From contig JBFLYC010000054.1 in assembly GCA_040756735.1 (NCBI GenBank), positions 1 through 11,515 on the forward strand: a stretch of 11,515 bases of DNA, given 5' to 3'. The translations under genes and the position numbers were made by a program. The notes beneath the pieces are model-generated. The model ran no database searches and was not told the DNA's origin. It saw only the letters and a program-made list of their open reading frames with translations. The DNA is from JBFLYC01 sp040756735 (GTDB lineage: Bacteria; Bacillota; DSM-16504; Desulfitibacterales; Desulfitibacteraceae). Below, piece by piece: positions 5,811 to 11,515 of this stretch. Every line of letters starts with the position of its first letter. The stretch's first letter is position 1.

Positions 5811-7260
5811 TTCTTTAACTAAAAAGAAAGAAAGCCTTGAAACCATTGAACCAGGCAGGGTGAAAATGTATGTTTGCGGGCCCACCACATACAACTATAT
5901 CCACCTGGGCAATGCCCGTCCGGTGGTTGTCTTTGATACTATCAGACGTTACCTTAAATACAGGGGCTACCAGGTAGTCTACGTTCAAAACTTCACAGAT
6001 GTTGACGATAAAATAATCAAAAGGGCTCATGAGCTGGGTGAGCCTGCACTGGAACTGGCGTCAAGGTTCATTAAAGAGTATTTTAAGGATGCTGATGCAT
6101 TAAATGTAGGCCGTGCCGACATACATCCCAGGGTGAGCGACCATATTGAAGATATAATTGAGATGGTAAAAAAGCTCATTGACAGGGGCTTTGCTTATGA
6201 GGTTGACGGCGATATATATTTCAATGTGCGCAAGTTTCAAAGCTACGGCCAGCTTTCGGGCAGAAGCCTGGATGAATTGATGGCAGGAGCCAGGGTTCAG
6301 GTGGATGAACGCAAGAATGATCCTCTAGATTTTGCCCTCTGGAAAAAAGCCAAGGAAGGCGAACCTGCCTGGTCTAGTCCATGGGGAGAAGGCAGGCCGG
6401 GTTGGCATATTGAGTGTTCAGTCATGTCCTTAAAATATCTTGGAAAAGATTTTGATATTCATGGTGGGGGACATGATTTGATTTTCCCCCATCATGAAAA
6501 CGAATTGGCCCAGTCACAGGCCTGCAGCCGGTGTGGATTTGCTAAATACTGGCTCCATAATGGTTTTATTACCATAAATCAAGAAAAAATGTCCAAGTCA
6601 CTGGGTAATTTTTTTCTGGTAAGGGAGATTCTTGACAAATTTCCTCCAGATGCAGTGCGCTTTTACTTGCTGGCAACCCATTACCGCAGTCCCCTGGATT
6701 TTGATGATGAGAAGCTGGTAGTTGCAGGAAAGGGCCTGGACAGGCTGAAAAATTTTAGAACTGCTCTTTTAGATATTGTCCATGGGCCTGCAGTGCCAGA
6801 CGATAATAGTACACCTGGTGAGGACCTAAGAAAGATAGAAGCCTTTGTTGAGAACCTGGAGCAGAAGTTTACTGAAGCCATGGACGATGACTTTAATACA
6901 GCCCTGGCTATTGCATGTTTATTTGACTTCGTAAGAGATATTAACGGCATAATTAATAAGCCGGATTTTAAGGTTACTCAACAGGCAGTTTTTTCACTGA
7001 AAAAAGCTTTAAATCTATATGATGAATTAGGCAATGGTGTTTTAGGGCTTTTCTTTAGGACAGGCAAACAGGATGCATTGCCAGGCTCAGATGAGCTGGT
7101 AAGCAGCCTAATGGACATATTATTAAGCATCCGCCAGGAAGCCAGGGATCAAAAGCAGTGGGCTTTGTCCGACAAAATACGGGATGCTGTAAAAGAACTA
7201 GGCATCATTTTAGAAGACGGACCTAAGGGTACCAAGTGGAAGATTGTTGACAAAGATTAG
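5794..7260 (+). CDS. cysS: cysteinyl-tRNA synthetase
   Basis: 488 aa, slightly longer than Bacillus CysRS (about 466). It charges tRNA-Cys with cysteine. The zinc ligands of the family are present: Cys28 (YVCGPTTYN), Cys208 (HIECSVM), His233 and Glu237 (FPHHENE). The HIGH-type motif is HLGN (37-40) and KMSKS lies at 265-269. Residues from about 310 to the end form the DALR/helical anticodon-binding region. The start is a GTG at 5794 with GGAGG at 5780-5784. It lies within cysE and overlaps it by 17 nt, which suggests coupled translation. Placement behind a Cys T-box means it is induced when uncharged tRNA-Cys builds up. mrnC follows after 15 nt, so T-box control probably extends downstream. 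Confidence 0.97.
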   Translation: MIRLYNSLTKKKESLETIEPGRVKMYVCGPTTYNYIHLGNARPVVVFDTIRRYLKYRGYQVVYVQNFTDVDDKIIKRAHELGEPALELASRFIKEYFKDADALNVGRADIHPRVSDHIEDIIEMVKKLIDRGFAYEVDGDIYFNVRKFQSYGQLSGRSLDELMAGARVQVDERKNDPLDFALWKKAKEGEPAWSSPWGEGRPGWHIECSVMSLKYLGKDFDIHGGGHDLIFPHHENELAQSQACSRCGFAKYWLHNGFITINQEKMSKSLGNFFLVREILDKFPPDAVRFYLLATHYRSPLDFDDEKLVVAGKGLDRLKNFRTALLDIVHGPAVPDDNSTPGEDLRKIEAFVENLEQKFTEAMDDDFNTALAIACLFDFVRDINGIINKPDFKVTQQAVFSLKKALNLYDELGNGVLGLFFRTGKQDALPGSDELVSSLMDILLSIRQEARDQKQWALSDKIRDAVKELGIILEDGPKGTKWKIVDKD

Positions 7261-7275
7261 AAAAGAAGTGAACAG

Positions 7276-7683
7276 ATGGACTTTGAATTTGCAGAACTAG
7301 GTAAAGACCTTGACCCGGAGGGTGTTCATCCTCTGGTGCTGGCATATTTAGGAGATGCTGTATACGAACTATATATTAGAACCAGACTGGTAACCTGCGG
7401 GATAGCCAGGGTTAAACGCCTGCACTGCCAGTCGGTGAAGTATGTCAAAGCTTCTGCTCAAGCTGAGTTTATACGCAGCATAGCTGAAAAGCTTACTGAG
7501 GATGAACTGGCAATTATGAAAAAGGGTAGGAACACTAAATCTAATGTTCCCAGGAGCGCAGACGTATCAGATTACAGGTACAGCACGGGCCTAGAAAGCT
7601 TGTTGGGATACCTTTATCTGAAAAACAACAAGAAAAGACTCATGGAAATATTAGAAATGCTGGATTGGGAAGAGGATACCTAA
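7276..7683 (+). CDS. mrnC: Mini-ribonuclease III
   Basis: 135 aa. Mini-III has the RNase III catalytic fold without the double-stranded-RNA-binding domain and matures 23S rRNA ends as a dimer. The two halves of the RNase III signature are visible: HPLVLAYLGDAVYELYIR (18-35) with Asp27, and TGLESLLGYLYL (104-115) with Glu106. Between them lies the basic KKGRNTKSNVPRSADVSDYRYST segment's typical GRN/KS pattern (84-89). Length fits the family. The ribosome binding site is modest (AGAAGTGA, 7264-7271). It sits 15 nt after cysS, as in Bacillus, and is probably cotranscribed with it. Confidence 0.93.
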   Translation: MDFEFAELGKDLDPEGVHPLVLAYLGDAVYELYIRTRLVTCGIARVKRLHCQSVKYVKASAQAEFIRSIAEKLTEDELAIMKKGRNTKSNVPRSADVSDYRYSTGLESLLGYLYLKNNKKRLMEILEMLDWEEDT

Positions 7684-7703
7684 AGTGATATGGGGTGGTA
7701 AAA

Positions 7704-8348
7704 ATGAAAGTTATACTTGTTGACAAGTCATCTGACTATTTAAAAAAGATTTGGCTGGCGGCCAGGTCCTGCTACAGTTCCCTGTCAGCCATAGAACTCC
7801 TTGAGCAAAATCCCACACAGGAGGAAATGCTAAGAATCGCAGATAAGGTAATCTCCAGTAAACATTTAAGCGTGTTGGAGCACTGCCATATGACCTTTGC
7901 TGTAAAAGACGTTTCCAGAACCCTTTTAGCCCAGTATACCAGGCACCGTATTGGTATAAGTCTTTCAGTTCAAAGCCAGCGATATGTTTCGGAAGCTTCC
8001 GATAAACAGAAGGGTAATATCTTTGATTATGTTATACCCCCTGAAATCAAAGGTAATGAAGAAGCAAAAGAGGTCTTCTTGGAAGCCATGGGGCTGTGCC
8101 AGCAATACTATGACAAGCTAAAAGTCCTGGGAATCAAGAACCAGGATGCCAGGTTCGTGCTGCCTGGGGGTGCAGGAACGAATTTTCTTACGTCACTAAA
8201 CCTGCGGTCTTTATTTGACGTTTATGAAAAAAGAGTCGTTGTTCCCGGCGCCCAGTGGGAGATTAAAGAGATGGTGCTTACCATGGTCAAGCTGATTGTA
8301 GATGAGGAACCCTGGCTGAAGGGATATTTTTACAGAATTGAGTTTTAG
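7704..8348 (+). CDS. thyX: flavin-dependent thymidylate synthase
   Basis: 214 aa. ThyX converts dUMP to dTMP using methylenetetrahydrofolate, FAD and NAD(P)H, and is unrelated in fold to ThyA. The signature RHRx(7-8)S is present: RHR at 80-82 and Ser91 in RHRIGISLSVQSQRY, the 8-residue spacing variant. DARFVLPGG (148-156), NLRSLF (166-171) and AQWEIKEM (183-190) fit the C-terminal substrate and FAD region. I chose the ATG at 7704 because GGGGTGG (7692-7698) lies 5 nt before it. A GTG at 7695, three codons upstream, falls inside that site and has no site of its own. Its position between mrnC and rlmB is an insertion relative to Bacillus. The gap to mrnC is 20 nt, so it is probably in the same transcript. 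Confidence 0.95.
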   Translation: MKVILVDKSSDYLKKIWLAARSCYSSLSAIELLEQNPTQEEMLRIADKVISSKHLSVLEHCHMTFAVKDVSRTLLAQYTRHRIGISLSVQSQRYVSEASDKQKGNIFDYVIPPEIKGNEEAKEVFLEAMGLCQQYYDKLKVLGIKNQDARFVLPGGAGTNFLTSLNLRSLFDVYEKRVVVPGAQWEIKEMVLTMVKLIVDEEPWLKGYFYRIEF

Positions 8349-8380
8349 ATTTTATTAACCATTAAAGTAGAGGTGCCAGA

Positions 8381-9205
8381 GTGAACCAGTTCAAAAAAAC
8401 AGGTAAAATAAAAGGGATTAAACCAAAAGCCAATAGAACAAAAGAAAATGAAATGCAGACCGACGAACCAGTTGAATCAATTGAGGGAAAAAACGCAGTA
8501 TTAGAAGCGCTAAGGGCCAGCAGGCAGATTAACAAAATATTTATGGCCGATACTCTTGTAGGTGATAAAACAATAGGAGAGATCATTTCCCTGGCAAAAG
8601 CAGGGAAAATACCTGTTCAAAGGGTTGATAAGACCAAAATTAATAACACAGCCGTTTCAAAGCACCATCAGGGTATTATTGCCATGGCTGCGGCCAAGGA
8701 ATATGTTGACTTAGAAGATATTTTGGAGAATGTATCCATGGCGGACATGCCTATTCTGGTGATGGTTGACGGACTGGAGGACCCCCATAATTTGGGAGCC
8801 ATTATCCGTACCTGTGATGCCGTCGGCGCTGCCGGGGTTATTATTCCTAATAGGCGTAATGTAGGCCTAACCTACATTGTCAGCAAGGTAAGCGCCGGCG
8901 CCATTGAACATATCCCGGTTGCCAGGGTATCAAACCTAACCCAGACAATAGTAACATTAAAGGATAAGGGTTTTTGGGTTATTGGCTGCGAAGCTTCAGG
9001 AGACAAGTTTATATATGAAGCAGATTTACGGATTCCTCTTGTATTGGTAATAGGTGGTGAAGGAAAGGGCATTGGACGTTTGGTTAAAGACAACTGCGAT
9101 ATTTTAGTAAAGCTACCCATGATGGGCAGGATAAACTCACTCAATGCCTCAGCGGCAGCAGCTGTTTGCTTGTATGAAGCTTTAAGGCAGAGGAATTTTT
9201 CTTAA
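8381..9205 (+). CDS. rlmB: RlmB/TrmH-family 2'-O-methyltransferase (YacO type)
   Basis: 274 aa. SpoU-class SPOUT enzymes methylate the ribose 2'-OH of rRNA or tRNA using S-adenosylmethionine. The L30e-like RNA-binding domain spans about 32-108, opening with IEGKNAVLEAL (34-44). The knotted SPOUT domain spans about 124-268, with motif 1 DGLEDPHNLGAIIRT (130-144, Asn137 and Arg143), motif 2 VIGGEGKGIG (223-232) and motif 3 LPMMGRINSLNASAAAAV (245-262). A lysine-rich tail of about 30 residues precedes the folded part. The start is GTG 8381 with AGAGGTG at 8369-8375; the in-frame ATG at 8453 (residue 25) would drop the tail but has no good site. RlmB (23S Gm2251) is the closest named family, but the exact target cannot be read from sequence. 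Confidence 0.92.
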   Translation: MNQFKKTGKIKGIKPKANRTKENEMQTDEPVESIEGKNAVLEALRASRQINKIFMADTLVGDKTIGEIISLAKAGKIPVQRVDKTKINNTAVSKHHQGIIAMAAAKEYVDLEDILENVSMADMPILVMVDGLEDPHNLGAIIRTCDAVGAAGVIIPNRRNVGLTYIVSKVSAGAIEHIPVARVSNLTQTIVTLKDKGFWVIGCEASGDKFIYEADLRIPLVLVIGGEGKGIGRLVKDNCDILVKLPMMGRINSLNASAAAAVCLYEALRQRNFS

Positions 9206-9229
9206 CCTGTAAATGAAGAGGTGAGTGTC

Positions 9230-9742
9230 TTGGATGAGTATCTCATAGTTGATGGCTATAACGTAATCAACAGCTGGCCCAATTTGGTGGAACTGAAAAA
9301 AGATGACCTGGAGCTAGCCAGGGACAAGCTTGTTGAAATCCTGCAAAACTATCAGGGCATGCAGCAGGCCATCATAATAGTGGTGTTTGATGCTCATTTG
9401 TCCAAGGCCAAGACGAGAACATATCTTGCTGAGGGGAACCTCCAGGTTGTTTATACAAAGGCAGGGGAAACGGCTGATTCCTTAATAGAAAAGATGATAG
9501 GGGAACTCCCTGAAAGGTCCAAGATAACTGTGGTAACAAATGATTGGGATGAGCAAAGGATAGTCATGGGCAAGGGTGCATTACGGATGAGCTCCCGGGA
9601 GCTTTATTACAGGGTTAGTGATATGGGTGAAGTGATATCCCAAAACAGCGCCGGCGGTTTTAAGAAGCTCAAGTCTATAGAAGGTCGTCTTCACGATAAA
9701 GTAAGAAAAAAACTTGAAGAATGGAGGCGTAAACACCTGTAA
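9230..9742 (+). CDS. rae1: Rae1/YacP ribosome-associated endoribonuclease (NYN domain)
   Basis: 170 aa, the same length as Bacillus Rae1, which enters the ribosomal A site and cuts mRNA during translation. The NYN/PIN-like fold is marked by YLIVDGYNVINSW (4-16, Asp8), VVFDAH (51-56, Asp54), ETADSLIEKM (80-89, Asp83) and VVTNDWDEQ (101-109, Asp105 and Asp107). The C-terminal part (about 145-170) is basic and helical. I chose the TTG at 9230: AGAGGTGA at 9217-9224 sits 5 nt before it, and the protein then begins MDEYLIVDGYN as in homologues. A GTG at 9221 lies inside that site and is less likely. It follows rlmB by 24 nt and ends the operon begun at the T-box. Confidence 0.93.
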   Translation: MDEYLIVDGYNVINSWPNLVELKKDDLELARDKLVEILQNYQGMQQAIIIVVFDAHLSKAKTRTYLAEGNLQVVYTKAGETADSLIEKMIGELPERSKITVVTNDWDEQRIVMGKGALRMSSRELYYRVSDMGEVISQNSAGGFKKLKSIEGRLHDKVRKKLEEWRRKHL

Positions 9743-9755
9743 ATGAAATAATAAG

Positions 9756-9784
9756 TTGATTTAAGGCCATTTTTCATGTATAAT
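9756..9784 (+). promoter_or_regulatory. candidate sigH promoter
   Basis: TTGATT at 9756-9761 and TATAAT at 9779-9784 with a 17-bp spacer, starting 13 nt after the rae1 stop. The predicted start near 9791 gives a long leader of about 188 nt before sigH. No terminator separates rae1 from this promoter, so read-through from upstream is also possible. Confidence 0.65.
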
Positions 9785-9840
9785 TATGACGTTAAGATGG
9801 ACAAACTAGTATTTTTAAAGTGGCCTCCGAAAAGTTTCTG

Positions 9841-9862
9841 GCAAGTTTTGTACAAGACTTGC
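9841..9862 (+). other. inverted repeat in the sigH leader
   Basis: GCAAGT (9841-9846) pairs with ACTTGC (9857-9862). The pairing extends by a G-U and two A-U pairs to leave a 4-nt loop (GTAC). No T-tract follows, so it is not a terminator. It could be an RNA hairpin in the leader or a protein-binding palindrome in the DNA. Confidence 0.5.
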
Positions 9863-9926
9863 GTATAGTTTAAGAGGAAACAAATCGCAACTTAATAATG
9901 AATGGCGCCGGTTTTAAGAAATATAG

Positions 9927-9955
9927 AAGGTATTGGTAATAATACCTTTTTATTT
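9927..9955 (+). terminator. terminator-like hairpin just upstream of sigH
   Basis: AAGGTATT (9927-9934) pairs with AATACCTT (9941-9948) around a 6-nt loop and runs into TTTTTATTT. The stem is AT-rich and so weak. It ends 24 nt before the sigH ATG and lies downstream of the candidate sigH promoter. It may be an attenuator in the sigH leader, or it may block read-through from the T-box operon. Confidence 0.5.
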
Positions 9956-9978
9956 AAACTTCAAGTGGAGGCGATGTC

Positions 9979-10623
9979 ATGAGTGTAACTGCCCAAAGAG
10001 AGATGTACCACGACTATGATTATTTGGGTGACGAAGACATTGTGGAAATAGCTCAAGCGGGTGACGATACGGCACAAGAATTTCTTATCAACAAGTACAA
10101 AAATTTCGTGAGAGCTAAAGCTAGGTCCTATTTTTTAATTGGTGCAGACAGAGAAGACATTATACAAGAAGGCATGATCGGACTTTATAAGGCCATTAGA
10201 GATTTTAAGTGCGATAAATTATCTTCCTTTAGAGCCTTTGCTGAACTTTGCATTACCAGGCAAATAATAACTGCTATTAAGACTGCCACCAGGCAGAAGC
10301 ACATTCCTCTTAATTCATATGTGTCCCTTAACAAGCCCATCTATGATGAAGATTCGGACAGGACCTTATTGGATGTTATCTCCGGTACGAAAGTAACGGA
10401 TCCTGAAGAACTGATTATCAGCCAGGAGGAGTTTGGAGATATTGAGGAAAAGATGGGTGAAATACTAAGTTCCCTGGAATGGAAGGTTCTGATGTCTTAC
10501 TTAGAAGGCAAATCCTATCAAGAGATTGCCTGTGATTTGAGGCGGCATGTTAAATCCATCGATAATGCTCTCCAGAGGGTCAAGAGGAAGTTGGAACGCT
10601 ATCTCGAAAAAAGAGAAGCCTGA
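9979..10623 (+). CDS. sigH: RNA polymerase sigma-H factor (sigma-70 family)
   Basis: 214 aa, typical of SigH (also called Spo0H). In Bacillota it directs early stationary-phase, competence and sporulation-onset genes. Sigma region 2 spans about 33-105, including DIIQEGMIGLYKAIRDF (60-76) for core binding and RAFAELCITRQIITAIKTATR (85-105) for -10 recognition and melting. Region 4 spans about 160-207, with LSSLEWKVLMSYLEGKSYQEI leading into a helix-turn-helix. No large sigma-3 domain is present, as expected. The ATG follows GGAGG (9967-9971) at 7 nt; the ATG at 9974 is out of frame. It follows rae1 as in Bacillus, but behind a 236-nt gap with its own promoter and a terminator-like hairpin, so its control looks separate from the T-box operon. 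tRNA genes follow it. Confidence 0.95.
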   Translation: MSVTAQREMYHDYDYLGDEDIVEIAQAGDDTAQEFLINKYKNFVRAKARSYFLIGADREDIIQEGMIGLYKAIRDFKCDKLSSFRAFAELCITRQIITAIKTATRQKHIPLNSYVSLNKPIYDEDSDRTLLDVISGTKVTDPEELIISQEEFGDIEEKMGEILSSLEWKVLMSYLEGKSYQEIACDLRRHVKSIDNALQRVKRKLERYLEKREA

Positions 10624-10657
10624 TCTACAACAGCCTGTAATTACCAAGTCAATTTTC

Positions 10658-10686
10658 TTGACTTAAGTATTACCGCGTGATATAAT
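10658..10686 (+). promoter_or_regulatory. promoter of the tRNA cluster
   Basis: TTGACT at 10658-10663 and TATAAT at 10681-10686 with a 17-bp spacer and an extended -10 TG at 10678-10679. Transcription would start near 10693, about 34 nt before tRNA-Tyr. The -35 is the right arm of an inverted repeat, AAGTCAA (10646-10652) with TTGACTT (10658-10664). Confidence 0.8.
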
Positions 10687-10726
10687 AAATTTTGTCAGTC
10701 ATCAAGGCTGATATTGACAATATCGT

Positions 10727-10812
10727 GGAGAGGTTCCCGAGTTGGCCAAAGGGGGCAGACTGTAAATCTGCTGGCGCCGCCTTCACTGGTTCGAATCCAG
10801 TCCTCTCCACCA
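10727..10812 (+). tRNA. tRNA-Tyr (anticodon GTA)
   Basis: 86 nt with encoded CCA. The acceptor is GGAGAGG (10727-10733) with CCTCTCC (10802-10808), followed by A73. The anticodon stem is GCAGA/TCTGC with GTA at 10762-10764. It has the long variable arm of class II tRNAs, as expected for bacterial tRNA-Tyr, and the T-loop TTCGAAT. It is first in a three-tRNA transcript. Confidence 0.97.
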
Positions 10813-10839
10813 AACTTAATAAGTTAATCCAGAATTCGT

Positions 10840-10915
<76 letters not shown>

Positions 10916-10928
10916 ATTTTTATTTTGA

Positions 10929-11004
10929 GCCCATATAGCTCAGTCGGCAGAGCGTTACCTTGGTAAGGTAGAGGTCCCCGGTTCAATCCCGGGTATGGGC
11001 TCCA
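10929..11004 (+). tRNA. tRNA-Thr (anticodon GGT)
   Basis: 76 nt with encoded CCA. The acceptor is GCCCATA (10929-10935) with TATGGGC (10994-11000), followed by T73. The anticodon loop TTGGTAA carries GGT at 10962-10964. The T arm is CCCGG, TTCAATC, CCGGG with all pairs intact. It is last in the cluster, 13 nt after the tRNA-Met gene. Confidence 0.97.
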
Positions 11005-11020
11005 GTTAATAAGACAAAAT

Positions 11021-11044
11021 CAGGCTAAAACAGCCTGTTTTTTT
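11021..11044 (+). terminator. terminator of the tRNA cluster
   Basis: CAGGCT (11021-11026) pairs with AGCCTG (11032-11037) around a 5-nt loop, followed by seven T's (11038-11044). It starts 17 nt after tRNA-Thr. Confidence 0.9.
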
Positions 11045-11310
11045 ATGCCCCGATCACTTTCTGCGATAGACTTAAAGAATTTCTCCAACTGCTCTTACTA
11101 CCCCCTCATTTTATACTTTAATTGGTTATTCTTGGAGGATTATAAAAAATTATGTAGAAAAATAAACTTATGCCGATGCATTCGATGTATTCTAAATAGG
11201 TGGTTTCTTTGGATTGTAAGGTGGAGATAGTACTACCTCTATAGCCCCCTAGAAGACTTGGAGAAAATATATGAAATATGTTAGCATTATTATAGGGGGT
11301 AGTGATAATA
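11045..11310. other. AT-rich non-coding stretch, probably insertion-sequence debris
   Basis: I see no convincing gene here; the open frames on both strands have no recognisable motif and no ribosome binding site. Two things stand out. ACTACCCCCT (11097-11106) is inverted as AGGGGGTAGT (11294-11303). A near-perfect palindrome, GAGATAGTACTACCTC, is centred on TAGTACTA (11228-11235). With the broken transposase just downstream, this suggests a decayed mobile element. Confidence 0.45.
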
Positions 11311-11418
11311 ATGACAAGAAAGAAGTACAGTTTTGAATTCAAAGAACAAGTTATTAAAGAATGCCAAGAAACAGGTAATGTTGCTTTAGCAAAAAAACAT
11401 TTAGAACTTGTCAAGTAG
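11311..11418 (+). pseudogene. truncated IS3-type transposase OrfA N-terminus
   Basis: A 35-codon frame begins with an ATG preceded by GGGGGT (11295-11300). Its first ~30 residues, starting MTRKKYSFEFKEQVIKECQ and continuing ETGNVALAKKH, resemble the N-terminal helix-turn-helix of IS3-family OrfA proteins, which usually read ...EFKxQVVxExxETGNxxxVARxH. The frame stops at 11416-11418, before the rest of the helix-turn-helix and any catalytic OrfB. The remaining bases to 11515 carry no continuation that I recognise. I infer a decayed insertion-sequence remnant. The family is judged from memory of the motif and other HTH transposase families are possible. Confidence 0.55.
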
Positions 11419-11515
11419 CAATAAGTCACGATAATGAACGAAATACTTAGAATTAGCAAGATATTTATGGTATTATGCTGCATTTTTATAAAAAATCCTT
11501 TATAATAGAGATAAC

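Noticed and set aside
9873..9903. Possible sigma-H autoregulatory promoter upstream of sigH (AGGAA and GAAT boxes)
   Set aside because: AGGA (9875-9878) and GAAT (9900-9903) are 21 nt apart, against about 17-18 in the sigma-H consensus, and flanking positions also mismatch.
11118..11483. 121-codon minus-strand open frame at the right end
   Set aside because: Hydrophobic low-complexity translation of AT-rich DNA with no motif or ribosome binding site; a faint likeness of its end to an IS3 OrfB C-terminus was too weak to call.
11501..11506. TATAAT near the window end as a promoter for the next gene
   Set aside because: No acceptable -35 hexamer lies 16-19 bp upstream, and the downstream gene is outside the window.

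Overview
The window looks like a core chromosomal stretch of a Bacillota genome of the class Clostridia, probably a Peptococcales-type anaerobe. I infer this from gene order, strong Shine-Dalgarno sites, frequent GTG starts, a T-box leader and sigma-A-type promoters; no database search was possible. The order carD - PIN/TRAM (yacL) - ispD - ispF - gltX - [T-box] - cysE - cysS - mrnC - thyX - rlmB - rae1 - sigH matches the Bacillus/Clostridia yacL-to-sigH block, with carD and thyX added. All genes are on the + strand and packed tightly.

Layout. 1-244: a possible degraded tail of the upstream gene (disA is expected there), then two tandem consensus promoters driving carD. 245-757: carD and its terminator. 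769-4715: a promoter, then the membrane PIN/TRAM protein, ispD and ispF (two enzymes of the MEP isoprenoid pathway) and gltX. A 13-bp-armed palindromic element of REP/MITE type lies between ispF and gltX. 4780-5082: promoter plus a T-box leader whose specifier (UGC) and UGGA tRNA-end-binding bases both point to tRNA-Cys. It precedes cysE and cysS, so cysteine synthesis and cysteine charging are jointly controlled by uncharged tRNA-Cys. 7276-9742: mrnC (23S rRNA maturation), thyX (flavin-dependent dTMP synthesis), rlmB-type rRNA/tRNA 2'-O-methyltransferase and rae1 (ribosome-associated endonuclease), so the operon mixes translation, RNA and nucleotide functions. 9743-10623: a structured leader and sigH. 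10658-11044: a promoter, tRNA-Tyr, an initiator-type tRNA-Met, tRNA-Thr and a terminator. 11045-11515: AT-rich DNA with a broken transposase N-terminus and no intact gene.

I found no novel multi-gene defence or mobile system. The points most worth a second look are regulatory or structural: a terminator-shaped hairpin inside ispD, a terminator-like hairpin between the sigH promoter and the sigH start, an initiator tRNA with unusual bases, the paired carD promoters, and the palindromic element between ispF and gltX.
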